NCBI GenBank assembly: GCA_045604545.1
Contig: JAZUOG010000027.1
Coordinates: forward strand, 1-21,190
Reading direction: 5' to 3'
DNA: 21,190 nt
From: RGIG1959 sp045604545
GTDB taxonomy: Bacteria > Bacillota > Clostridia > Oscillospirales > Acutalibacteraceae
Part shown: positions 1 through 6,632 of the stretch, in pieces
Position numbering within the stretch: position 1 is the stretch's first letter
Layout of the letters: each line of letters opens with the position of its first letter
Program-made: the position numbers and the translations under genes
Notes under the pieces: generated by a model
Told to the model about the DNA's origin: nothing
The model's database searches: none
Seen by the model: the letters and a program-made list of their open reading frames with translations, nothing else

Positions 1-100
1 CCTTATTTGTCTTCCTAAGACCGCTTGGCCTCCGACTTTTTGAAAAGAAAGTATCAATAGTGACAGTATTTGCATCTTTATCTAAAACAAGAATTTCCAA
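1..100 (-). CDS. N-terminus of an unrecognised protein, cut by the left window edge
   Basis: An open minus-strand frame begins at a TTG codon (positions 100-98) and stays open to the window edge, giving about 33 residues that start M/L-E-I-L-V-L-D-K-D and end in a basic stretch. A purine-rich ribosome site (AAGGAAGGG, 119-111 read on the minus strand) lies 10 bases upstream. It sits behind a good minus-strand promoter (202-230), and a hairpin (114-142) covers part of the ribosome site. I do not recognise the family. The setting, beside a mobilisation-gene remnant in AT-rich DNA, suggests an accessory gene of a mobile element. The TTG start is the weakest part of the call: the overlapping GTG at 109-107 opens only a 10-codon frame and is too close to the ribosome site. 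Confidence 0.45.
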   Translation of the reverse strand, partial: MEILVLDKDANTVTIDTFFSKSRRPSGLRKTNK

Positions 101-113
101 GTTCTTTCACCCT

Positions 114-142
114 TCCTTAATTAAAATATCTATAATTAAGGA
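114..142 (-). promoter_or_regulatory. Leader hairpin covering a ribosome binding site
   Basis: A perfect 10-base inverted repeat, TCCTTAATTA and TAATTAAGGA, flanks a 9-base loop. Read on the minus strand, the 3' arm ends in AAGGA, part of the ribosome site for the gene starting at 100. It lies in the untranslated leader between the promoter at 202-230 and that start. If folded in the mRNA it would hide the ribosome site, so translation may be regulated. The stem is AT-rich and therefore weak, and regulation is inferred. Confidence 0.5.
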
Positions 143-201
143 CTATTTAATTTTCAAAGATCATAACACGCCAAGGGTGTAAATATAATATTTACGATAT
201 A

Positions 202-230
202 AATATAACACGTATGTTATATTTTGTCAA
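202..230 (-). promoter_or_regulatory. Minus-strand promoter with embedded palindromic operator
   Basis: Read on the minus strand there is a consensus -35 TTGACA (230-225), a 17-base spacer and a -10 TATATT (207-202). A palindrome of ATATAACA and TGTTATAT around a 4-base centre spans 203-222, filling most of the spacer and overlapping the -10. A repressor bound there would block RNA polymerase. It points left, toward the partial gene at 1-100. The repressor is not identifiable in this window. Confidence 0.7.
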
Positions 231-234
231 GTCT

Positions 235-273
235 TTTTTAAAAAAATTGGCAGAGAGTCAAAAACTCTCTGCC
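235..273 (-). terminator. Rho-independent terminator of the mobilisation-remnant operon
   Basis: A perfect 10-bp stem, GGCAGAGAGT with ACTCTCTGCC, and a 5-base loop (249-273) is followed on the minus strand by a run of seven T residues (247-241). It lies just past the stop of the small minus-strand ORF at 287-457 and insulates that operon from the promoter at 202-230. The plus-strand side is also T-rich, so weak function in both directions is possible. Confidence 0.85.
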
Positions 274-286
274 TTTGCTTTTGTGT

Positions 287-457
287 TTAAGCCGTTTTAT
301 CGGCTTGTGGTGGTGTTTTCTGTTCCTTACTCGACTTGTACTTTTCTCGGTATTCTTTACCCTCATTTGTGGCAAAGAACTCTTGAATATCGGGCAAGAA
401 ACATTTTATTATTGCTTCTAATTCATAATCCGGAATATCCCATCCACCTTTTTTCAT
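287..457 (-). CDS. Small ORF of a mobile element (56 aa), possibly frameshifted at its start
   Basis: A minus-strand ORF runs from ATG at 457 to TAA at 287. It encodes a short acidic-then-basic protein with the core W-D-I-P-D-Y-E-L-E-A-I and L-P-D-I-Q-E-F-F, ending in a Lys/Glu-rich tail. From memory, similar small proteins accompany relaxase genes in clostridial integrative elements, but I cannot confirm a family. No ribosome site precedes this ATG. A second frame (ATG near 473) runs into it across a run of six A residues (449-454 on the minus strand), and losing one base would join the two into a longer N-terminus. It may therefore be a decayed or frameshifted copy. It sits between the relaxase-like tail (ends at 500) and the terminator at 249-273. 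Confidence 0.5.
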   Translation of the reverse strand: MKKGGWDIPDYELEAIIKCFLPDIQEFFATNEGKEYREKYKSSKEQKTPPQADKTA

Positions 458-499
458 AAGGCATCACGGAACTCATGGGACTATGACGGTATCACTCCT

Positions 500-940
500 T
501 TACATTTTCAACTGCATTTCATTACTGTCGTTATTATTTTGTTGTCTCTTTTGTCCACGTTTACGTTCACGGACAAATTTAGGTTTCCGTTTATCATTAC
601 TGTCCGTTTCTCCTATCATCGTAATATCAGCTGCAAGATACAAAGCATCGACGGCAATATCGCCCCAACCGCTACCCATTTCAGTTTGAGCTTCCACGGT
701 GTCAGATCCTTGGCTTTCAACTCGTTCATCATACGGTTGATCTCCTTGTGTAACTGCTCTTTCAAGGAGTCCGTCTGCTTCGATAATTTGCCCTTGGTTG
801 AATACTCTATCGAGTTCAGCTTGTCTGCCGTTATCTTTCGCATCTCCGCTAAATACGGTCTGAGCGTTTGCACCGTTAGATTGTTCAAATCCTGATGCGT
901 TGGCAAAGGAAAATTCATATGATTCAATTAAGAAGAATAA
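500..940 (-). pseudogene. C-terminal remnant of a probable relaxase/mobilisation protein
   Basis: This minus-strand frame is open from just after an in-frame TAG (943-941) to TAA at 500, with no convincing start, so the N-terminal part is missing. It encodes about 146 residues: a polar Gln/Asp/Glu-rich part, then a G-W-G-D-I-A-V-D-A-L motif, then a strongly basic tail (K-R-K-P-K-F, R-E-R-K-R-G-Q-K-R) rich in Asn and Gln. Such basic, low-complexity tails are usual at the ends of MobA/MobL-type relaxases, and the following small ORF fits that setting. The 5' end of the plus-strand GNAT gene (start 919) replaces whatever lay upstream, so the real homology probably stops near 905-925. The catalytic domain is absent, so the relaxase label is inference. 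Confidence 0.4.
616..927 (-). CDS. Overlapping ORF with coiled coil and one membrane helix (MobB-like?)
   Basis: A second minus-strand frame inside the relaxase-like remnant encodes up to 103 residues. It has a charged helical middle (about residues 28-72, K-Q-T-D-S-L-K-E-Q-L-H and similar) and a C-terminal hydrophobic helix (about residues 83-102) after L-T-P-W-K-L-K-L-K-W. In plasmid RSF1010, mobB is read in a different frame within mobA and also has a membrane segment, so an overlapping mobilisation gene is plausible. The apparent first codons lie inside the GNAT gene and are probably not original, so this copy is likely truncated too. It could also be a chance frame opposite the other one. 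Confidence 0.35.
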   Translation of the reverse strand: MNHMNFPLPTHQDLNNLTVQTLRPYLAEMRKITADKLNSIEYSTKGKLSKQTDSLKEQLHKEINRMMNELKAKDLTPWKLKLKWVAVGAILPSMLCILQLILR

Positions 941-1359
941 CTAAAGATGATTTTGATAGTGTAAAAAACTTAAAAGTTGCAGATTATCAAAATCACTTTG
1001 TTTCATCCGCAGTCGATTCTTTAGCACAAGCTTGGTTATATTATGATACAGCATATCCGTTTGCTATATTTGCTGATGATTTACCTATTGGTTTTGTTAT
1101 GTTAGGGTATTATGAGTCAAGAAAGCAGTACACATTATGGAAATTCTTTATTGATGAAAAACACCAACACAAAGGTTATGGTAGGCAAGCGTTGCAACTT
1201 GCTGTAAACTATTTACACAATAATTTTGATTGTGAGGAAATTTATACCGGCGTTTATATAGGTAACAATATTGCAAAACATTTATATATTTCTTTTGGCT
1301 TCGAAGAGACAGGTAAGATTGAAGCGAATATGGAAGAATTGAAATATACTTTTGCATGA
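919..1359 (+). CDS. GNAT-family N-acetyltransferase (146 aa)
   Basis: A small GNAT enzyme that would transfer acetyl from acetyl-CoA to an amine, perhaps a polyamine or an antibiotic-like substrate. Its layout resembles spermidine/diamine acetyltransferases of the BltD/PaiA type. The acetyl-CoA pyrophosphate-binding motif is Q-H-K-G-Y-G (residues 83-88), followed by the helix R-Q-A-L; a late N-N-I-A-K-H-L-Y segment and G-F-E-E-T-G match the usual GNAT C-terminal half. I chose ATG 919 because AAAGGA (905-910) lies 8 bases upstream; an earlier in-frame codon at 895 lacks a site. The gene is clearly AT-rich like the neighbouring mobile DNA and unlike the genes after 1546, so it looks acquired. 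Its 5' end overlaps the truncated minus-strand mobilisation frames. The substrate is unknown. Confidence 0.8.
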   Translation: MIQLRRITKDDFDSVKNLKVADYQNHFVSSAVDSLAQAWLYYDTAYPFAIFADDLPIGFVMLGYYESRKQYTLWKFFIDEKHQHKGYGRQALQLAVNYLHNNFDCEEIYTGVYIGNNIAKHLYISFGFEETGKIEANMEELKYTFA

Positions 1360-1430
1360 AACTGTGAGGGTTCGAATTCATACGCAATAATGCCAAAAAT
1401 ATCTTTTTCGTAGCCCATATACATAACCAA

Positions 1431-1470
1431 AACGGCTGTTGATACATTTGTGTCGACAGCCGTTAGCGTT
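1431..1470 (+). terminator. Possible terminator after the GNAT gene
   Basis: AACGGCTGT (1431-1439) pairs perfectly with ACAGCCGTT (1456-1464), and three further pairs including one G-T extend the stem around a 10-base loop. Only a short T-rich stretch (GCGTTTTAT) follows on the plus strand, so termination strength is uncertain. It separates the AT-rich block from the promoter of the esterase gene. Confidence 0.5.
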
Positions 1471-1484
1471 TTATCAGCCCACTC

Positions 1485-1513
1485 TTGCCTTTTTAAAAAA
1501 CATCTGTTATACT
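1485..1513 (+). promoter_or_regulatory. Promoter of the dockerin-esterase gene
   Basis: A -35 TTGCCT (1485-1490), a 17-base spacer and a -10 TATACT (1508-1513) lie 33 bases before the start codon at 1546. The leader carries a strong GGGAGG ribosome site at 1533-1538. No operator is obvious. Confidence 0.7.
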
Positions 1514-1545
1514 TTATAGTGTATCAACAAAAGGGAGGCGTATGT

Positions 1546-3720
1546 ATGAAGCGTATTTTCAGCTTTGTGCTGGTTGTGTGTCTGTTGATTGCCTGCATGC
1601 CGACGGTGGTTGGTTCTGCAGCGAGCGAACGCACACTGAATTTTTCCCAAATGGCGGGATCTTATCGTGTCCTCGGTCGTGCAATGGAATATCAGAACGG
1701 ATTGTTGATGGACAACGTGGCATCCGGCTTTGAATTCTATTTCAACGGTAGCGGTGATGTTATATTCAACGCGAACGTGATGTGCATCAACTGGGGCAAC
1801 GAACTTGCCCAATATTTTACCGTTGTGGTGGACGGCGTGCGTTCTCGTGTGCGCGTGGAATGTACGGAACACGCCAAGTATGAGACAAAAAGCATTGTGC
1901 TTGCCTCCGGTCTCGCAAACGGCGATCACCACATCGAAGTGTATCGCCAGACCGAGGCATCGCAATCCTATTGCATAGGTAACTCGGTAACCTTCACCGG
2001 CACGTTGTTGCCGCCTGCTCCTCAGGCACCCTTCACGTTTGATGTGATCGGCGACTCCATCTCGGGCGGTTACGGTTGTCTGTGGGACGGCACGGCACAT
2101 CAGGGATTCCACCCTAAGTATCAGGACGGCACCCAGACCTACGCGTTTCTGACAGGTAAAGCGTTCGGTGCCGATGTGCGTGTATGCCAGGTCAGCGGCT
2201 ATGGCTGTGTCCGCGGTCAGAACACCAACGGCGACAATATGCAGAAGCTGTATCCGTATCTGTGCCTGAATCGTGACGAAACGCCCTATCCGTTTGATAC
2301 ACTGGCGGATGTGGTGATCATCAACCTTGGTACGAACGATTCGAGGGTGGGTGTTTCCGGCGCGGAATTTCAGGTCGGTGCCAAAAACCTGATGCAACTG
2401 GCGCGTGAAAAGAATCCCGGTGCAAAAATCGTGTGGTGCACAGGTATGATGGGGACGTTTTACGGCAACGAAGTGCAAGCTGCTGTGAATGAGCTCGGCG
2501 GCGCGGATAACGGCTATTATTATGTCAATTTGCCTTACGGCGGCAGCGGCGCGGGTGCGCATCCGGCGGCTTCTGAACATAAAGCGGCCGCGGCTGTATT
2601 GCAGGAGTATTTGAAAACGTACGTGTTGCCGTGTGCACCGCTCGGCGCTCAAACGGATGCCGCAACGCTGCGTGCGGCTGTGAACGAAGCCGCGGCGATT
2701 GCTAACCCGTCCGCCGCACTGCAAGGTGCGATCGCCCGCGCGAGAACCGAGCTGAATGTGAACACGACCGATCCGTATCGTTTGTATCAACGCTTCAGCG
2801 ATATTCAAGCGGCACGGGAAGCGGTTGTGAAAAGCGTATCATTGATGCCCAAGGAGTATATTTCCGACACACCCACCGCCAATGACGGTAAATCGTATGT
2901 GTGGCCGTCTTACAATGCCGATGGCTCGGTTTCGTTGTACAAAGGCGGTGAGGGAAGTTATTGGCCGGTGCTGAATACACCGATCGGCGAATCGGTGGAC
3001 GTGGACGAAACGCCGTATCTGCGTCTTGAGTTTTCTTCTACCGCTTCGTTTAACGTTACCATTGCTTATCGCCGTCCCACCGGTGAACTGTCTTATGTCA
3101 AAGCCTCGGCACTTGCCGGCAACGGTGACAGCGATTTCAACGCGCGCAATCGCGAAGTGATGACGCTCGACTTCGGCAAGTATGTGCGTGAGCAGGGGCA
3201 TGTCGGCGACAGCGGACTGGTGTCGATCGTGTCGTGCCAGATGTTTGTGGTCGGCGTTCAGAATCAGGTGGTACATCTGTATGAATGCGGATTTACCAAT
3301 GCCGCTGACGACGTTGAAGCGCCGACTGAACTGAGCGGGTCGTATGTCGTGACTGACGGTTGCCTCGAAGCGCTCGATGTGGGAATCACGGACGAGCAAC
3401 TGAAAAACGCCATGGATCACAGCGATATGCTGTCTGTGACGGATAAAAACGGCAATGCGGTCAGCGGCAAACTGGCAACCGGTATGATATTGACGCTGAC
3501 GGTAAATGGTGTTGAGGTCGATCGTGCCGTGATTGTTGTGAACGGCGACGTGAACGGTGACGGCGATGCCACGACCATGGATGCGCGTATGATTCTGCAA
3601 TATAATGTCGGAGAAGCACTGTTGGACAAAGTGCCTCAAACGGCGGCTGACTATAACCGTGACGGAGATGTCACCACCCTTGATGCACGTGAGATCATGC
3701 TGTATAAAGTGATGAACTGA
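1546..3720 (+). CDS. Secreted SGNH/CE2-like carbohydrate esterase with C-terminal dockerin (724 aa)
   Basis: Probably removes acetyl groups from plant polysaccharides outside the cell while docked on a cellulosome-like scaffold. The start at 1546 follows GGGAGG and gives a signal peptide (K-R, then a hydrophobic stretch, likely cut near residue 24). Residues about 25-155 form a beta-rich N-terminal domain like that of family CE2 esterases. An SGNH hydrolase domain follows: G-D-S-I-S-G-G-Y-G with nucleophile Ser171, G-T-N-D with Asn264, and His339 in G-A-H-P. Residues about 430-590 look like an extra beta-sandwich, perhaps carbohydrate-binding. Residues about 667-724 are a type I dockerin with two calcium-binding repeats (D-V-N-G-D-G-D and D-Y-N-R-D-G-D), each followed by an alpha-helix. 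The gene has its own promoter and terminator. The dockerin and SGNH calls are firm; the CE2 assignment is likely, and acetyl-xylan or mannan as substrate is inferred. Confidence 0.87.
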   Translation: MKRIFSFVLVVCLLIACMPTVVGSAASERTLNFSQMAGSYRVLGRAMEYQNGLLMDNVASGFEFYFNGSGDVIFNANVMCINWGNELAQYFTVVVDGVRSRVRVECTEHAKYETKSIVLASGLANGDHHIEVYRQTEASQSYCIGNSVTFTGTLLPPAPQAPFTFDVIGDSISGGYGCLWDGTAHQGFHPKYQDGTQTYAFLTGKAFGADVRVCQVSGYGCVRGQNTNGDNMQKLYPYLCLNRDETPYPFDTLADVVIINLGTNDSRVGVSGAEFQVGAKNLMQLAREKNPGAKIVWCTGMMGTFYGNEVQAAVNELGGADNGYYYVNLPYGGSGAGAHPAASEHKAAAAVLQEYLKTYVLPCAPLGAQTDAATLRAAVNEAAAIANPSAALQGAIARARTELNVNTTDPYRLYQRFSDIQAAREAVVKSVSLMPKEYISDTPTANDGKSYVWPSYNADGSVSLYKGGEGSYWPVLNTPIGESVDVDETPYLRLEFSSTASFNVTIAYRRPTGELSYVKASALAGNGDSDFNARNREVMTLDFGKYVREQGHVGDSGLVSIVSCQMFVVGVQNQVVHLYECGFTNAADDVEAPTELSGSYVVTDGCLEALDVGITDEQLKNAMDHSDMLSVTDKNGNAVSGKLATGMILTLTVNGVEVDRAVIVVNGDVNGDGDATTMDARMILQYNVGEALLDKVPQTAADYNRDGDVTTLDAREIMLYKVMN

Positions 3721-3730
3721 TTTGCTTGAA

Positions 3731-3766
3731 AAAAGGACTGTCGGGAATCGCCTCGGCAGTCCTTTT
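3731..3766 (+). terminator. Terminator of the dockerin-esterase gene
   Basis: GGACTGTCGGG (3735-3745) pairs with CCTCGGCAGTCC (3751-3762), with two G-T pairs and a short loop, and is followed by TTTT. It begins 10 bases after the stop codon. Flanking A and T runs could extend the stem and allow weak activity in both directions. Confidence 0.85.
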
Positions 3767-3863
3767 CGTATTTCCGATGCTTTTTATGTCGAAGATTGAC
3801 GGCATCTTTTGATGACAGAACAGCGAAAGGTATGAAATACGCGCGCCAATATGGATTTATACG

Positions 3864-3892
3864 TTGTGTTTTATCGGATTTTTATGTATAAT
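3864..3892 (+). promoter_or_regulatory. Promoter of hsdM-hsdS
   Basis: A perfect -10 TATAAT (3887-3892) follows a weaker -35 TTGTGT (3864-3869) at a 17-base spacing, 48 bases before the hsdM start at 3940. The preceding part of the intergenic region (3767-3863) shows nothing else that I can support. Confidence 0.65.
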
Positions 3893-3939
3893 AGAAGAAA
3901 ATGCGACGAATAAAGCGGTTCATAAGCGAGGAGGGAATC

Positions 3940-5355
3940 ATGATGACAGGTGAACTGAAAAATAAAATTGAAAATATCTGGGATATTCTTTGGTCATCGG
4001 GCATGACCAATCCGCTTACCGTTGTTGAGCAGATCACCTATCTGCTGTTTATCCGTATGATTGATGAACAACGTGATGAAACAGGCATTCCTTCCGATTG
4101 CCGCTGGCACGTTTTCAGAGAATCCGATCCCGAAACGTTGTTTTATCACTTAAACGAGCGGGTGTTCCCGTTCATACGAAAGGGAATCGAAAGCGAATCC
4201 CGCAAACCGTATGCCCGATATCTCAAGAATGCGATGCTTCTGATCCCTTCCGCGCGCGTGCTGTCGCGTGTGATCGACGCGATCGATGCGCTGGATATCC
4301 GCAACAAAGATATTATGGGTGATGTGTACGAGGTGTTGCTGTCCAAAATGGCGCAGTCGGGCAAAAACGGTCAATTCCGCACACCACGTCATATCATTAA
4401 CATGATCGTTGACATGGCGACACCGTCTTCGAACGATAGGATTTGCGATCCCGCAATGGGCACGGCGGGCTTTTTGTGTGCCGCCGCCGCGTATGTTCGT
4501 CAACAGGAGCCGCAAACGGTGCTTGATGCATCGGCGCTTGCGGGTTTTGATACCGATCAAACCATGCTCAGGATCGGTGCAATGAATTTGTTGCTTCACG
4601 GAATAGACGACCCCTGCGTGTGGTGGCAGGATTCCCTTTCGGAAGATAATCGGTACCAAGATCAATTTTCGCTGATTCTTGCCAACCCGCCGTTTGCGGG
4701 AAGTCTCGATAAAGAGACGGTGTCAAAAGATCTCCTGACGGCTGTTGATACCGCCAAAACCGAGCTGTTGTTTTTGCTGCTGTTTATGCGTATGTTGAAA
4801 AAGGGCGGAAGGTGCTTTTCCATCGTTCCGAACGGCGTTCTCGGCAACACGTCTCATGCCCACGTCGCCGTCCGAAAGAGGTTGGTTGAAAACCATCGCT
4901 TGGAAGCCGTGATATCGATGCCTTCCGGTGTGTTTATGCCGTATTCCGGCGTTTCGACGGCGGTATTGGTGTTCACCAAAACCGATTGCGGCGCAACGGA
5001 TAATGTGTGGTTCTACGACATGAAAGCGGACGGTTATTCGCTCGATCCGGCGCGCCTTCCCGTGGAAGACAACGATATCCCCGATGTGGTGAAGCGTTTT
5101 CATCACCTTTCCGAAGAGAAAAATCGTCAAAGAACAGAGCAAAGTTTCTTTGTTACAAAGCAGGAAATTGTTGACAACGGTTATTCCTTCTCGTTTGGGC
5201 GGTATTGCGATATGCACGAAGATGCCGAAGACGGTGAAGCGACCGAAGCAAGGCTTCAAAAACTGACCGTCGAACTCGCGGCCATGTTTGAAGAATCTCA
5301 CCGTCTGGAAATACAGATACAGCAAAACATGAATGAGCTGATTGCCGACAAATAA
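3940..5355 (+). CDS. hsdM: Type I restriction-modification methyltransferase subunit M (471 aa)
   Basis: The modification subunit of a type I system, which would methylate the N6 position of adenine using S-adenosylmethionine, with HsdS supplying sequence recognition. The start is the first of two ATGs at 3940, placed after GAGGAGGG; an upstream in-frame ATG at 3901 lacks a ribosome site. The N-terminal helical HsdM domain (about residues 3-125) contains the typical L-T-V-V-E-Q-I-T-Y-L-L-F-I-R-M. The SAM-binding motif I is D-P-A-M-G-T-A-G-F-L (from D170), and the catalytic motif IV is N-P-P-F (from N249). The C-terminal end is a charged coiled-coil-like helix that would contact HsdS. Length is normal for the family. 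hsdS follows after 17 bases. No hsdR is present within the window. Confidence 0.93.
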   Translation: MMTGELKNKIENIWDILWSSGMTNPLTVVEQITYLLFIRMIDEQRDETGIPSDCRWHVFRESDPETLFYHLNERVFPFIRKGIESESRKPYARYLKNAMLLIPSARVLSRVIDAIDALDIRNKDIMGDVYEVLLSKMAQSGKNGQFRTPRHIINMIVDMATPSSNDRICDPAMGTAGFLCAAAAYVRQQEPQTVLDASALAGFDTDQTMLRIGAMNLLLHGIDDPCVWWQDSLSEDNRYQDQFSLILANPPFAGSLDKETVSKDLLTAVDTAKTELLFLLLFMRMLKKGGRCFSIVPNGVLGNTSHAHVAVRKRLVENHRLEAVISMPSGVFMPYSGVSTAVLVFTKTDCGATDNVWFYDMKADGYSLDPARLPVEDNDIPDVVKRFHHLSEEKNRQRTEQSFFVTKQEIVDNGYSFSFGRYCDMHEDAEDGEATEARLQKLTVELAAMFEESHRLEIQIQQNMNELIADK

Positions 5356-5372
5356 CAAAAGGAGGGACAGTC

Positions 5373-6566
5373 GTGACACTGACGGATATCTGCGAACAGA
5401 TCGTTGACTGTCCGCATTCCACCGTACAAGACGAAGGAGAAGGCGTTCCGCTGGTCAGAACCTCCAACATCGGTAAAGGGCGGCTGTTGCTTGAACATGT
5501 GCACCGTGTCAGCGAAGAGGTTTATCTTGAGAGAACGGTGCGTGCCGTTCCGAGAGAAAACGATCTGATCCTTGCCAGAGAAGCTCCTGTCGGCAATGTT
5601 GCGTTGATCAAAGCCGGTCAGCGTGTTTGTCTGGGGCAACGCACGGTGCTTCTTCGTCCCGATACACGCAAGGTGCTTCCGGCATACCTTGTGTACTATC
5701 TGTTGTCACCTCTGATGCAACATCGGATCGTCGGTGCGTCAAACGGCACGATCGTCAAGCATCTGAACCTGCCGCTTCTTCGCCATCTGGAGGTGCATTT
5801 GCCGGATCGGAAAACGCAACAAGAGATAAGTGCACGCTTGTCGTCGATTGACGACAAGCTCGATTTGAACCGTGCGATGATCGTCAAACTCGAAGAATAT
5901 ATTGGCTTACTGTATACACACTGGTTTGAGGAATACCGATTTCCCGACAAATGCGGTCTTCCGTATAAAAACAGCGGCGGACAGATGACGGTATGTCCCG
6001 TGAGCGGGAAACGGATTCCTGTAGGCTGGCATACACGACCGCTCCTTGAACTGGTGGACTGGGTGGGGAGCAGTCAGCCGCCGAAAAGCACGTTTATCCA
6101 TGAACCGAGGGAAGGCTATGTGCGGTTTATTCAAAACAGAGACTATGACGGCGATGACCACATCACCTATATTCCCTGTGCGAAAAACACCAAAACGGTG
6201 GACGAATGGGATATTTTGATCGACAAATACGGTGATGCGGGACGAGCGCGATACGGCATTGCGGGCGCATTTAACGTGGCACTCGGCAAAATCTGCGTGA
6301 ACGATCCCGTCATGGTGGAATATGTGCGTTCGTTCTTCCTGAGCGACAGCACCTATACCTATCTTCACAATACCAGCATGGCATCGACCAGAGCCTCTCT
6401 AAGCAGAGATAATCTGTCTTTATTGTCCATCACGGTTCCCGACGACAGTACCGTGTCGGCATTTCAGACGAAAGCAAGACGGATCCGAGAGTATATTTTG
6501 TTTTTAAAACGCGAAAACAGAAAACTTACCGAAACAAAAGAGCGGTTACTGGCGTACTTGTTCTGA
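5373..6566 (+). CDS. hsdS: Type I restriction-modification specificity subunit S (397 aa)
   Basis: The DNA-recognition subunit, determining the bipartite target for HsdM. It starts at GTG 5373 after AGGAGGG, 17 bases beyond the hsdM stop. The architecture is the standard one: target recognition domain 1 (about residues 1-148), a central conserved helix containing Q-Q-E-I-S-A-R-L and I-D-D-K-L-D-L-N (about 149-185), target recognition domain 2 (about 205-355), and a C-terminal helix rich in Lys, Arg and Glu that ends at the stop. Both halves are intact, so a functional two-part specificity is expected. The recognition sequence cannot be deduced by eye. The gene ends directly on the terminator shared with the convergent operon. 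Confidence 0.92.
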   Translation: MTLTDICEQIVDCPHSTVQDEGEGVPLVRTSNIGKGRLLLEHVHRVSEEVYLERTVRAVPRENDLILAREAPVGNVALIKAGQRVCLGQRTVLLRPDTRKVLPAYLVYYLLSPLMQHRIVGASNGTIVKHLNLPLLRHLEVHLPDRKTQQEISARLSSIDDKLDLNRAMIVKLEEYIGLLYTHWFEEYRFPDKCGLPYKNSGGQMTVCPVSGKRIPVGWHTRPLLELVDWVGSSQPPKSTFIHEPREGYVRFIQNRDYDGDDHITYIPCAKNTKTVDEWDILIDKYGDAGRARYGIAGAFNVALGKICVNDPVMVEYVRSFFLSDSTYTYLHNTSMASTRASLSRDNLSLLSITVPDDSTVSAFQTKARRIREYILFLKRENRKLTETKERLLAYLF

Positions 6567-6570
6567 CAAA

Positions 6571-6610
6571 AAAGCCACCCGTTTGCGAATGATCGCAAAC
6601 AGGTGGCTTT
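6571..6610. terminator. Bidirectional terminator between hsdS and the convergent oxidoreductase operon
   Basis: AAAGCCACC (6571-6579) and GTTTGCGA (6581-6588) pair with TCGCAAAC (6593-6600) and GGTGGCTTT (6602-6610), giving a long stem with one internal mismatch and a 4-base loop. A runs on the left and T runs on the right make it work for both the plus-strand hsdS and the minus-strand operon. Confidence 0.92.
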
Positions 6611-6632
6611 ATGTGTTTTAAAAAAGAAATAC

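Noticed and set aside
147..164. Five-codon leader peptide on the minus strand (M-I-F-E-N)
   Set aside because: No ribosome site, and too short to distinguish from chance.
539..895. Plus-strand open frame (118 codons) across the mobilisation remnant
   Set aside because: Ser/Phe-rich shadow of the minus-strand frames with no ribosome site.
1366..1385. tRNA gene fragment
   Set aside because: Only a T-loop-like motif is present with mismatched stem bases and no anticodon or acceptor arms; kept only as a weak hint of an integration scar.
1507..2808. Minus-strand open frame (433 codons) opposite the esterase
   Set aside because: Arg/His/Gln-rich shadow of the esterase gene, with no ribosome site or domain.
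3767..3863. Short inverted repeat (GATGC/GCATC) upstream of the hsdM promoter
   Set aside because: Only a five-base stem with a long loop; not above chance.
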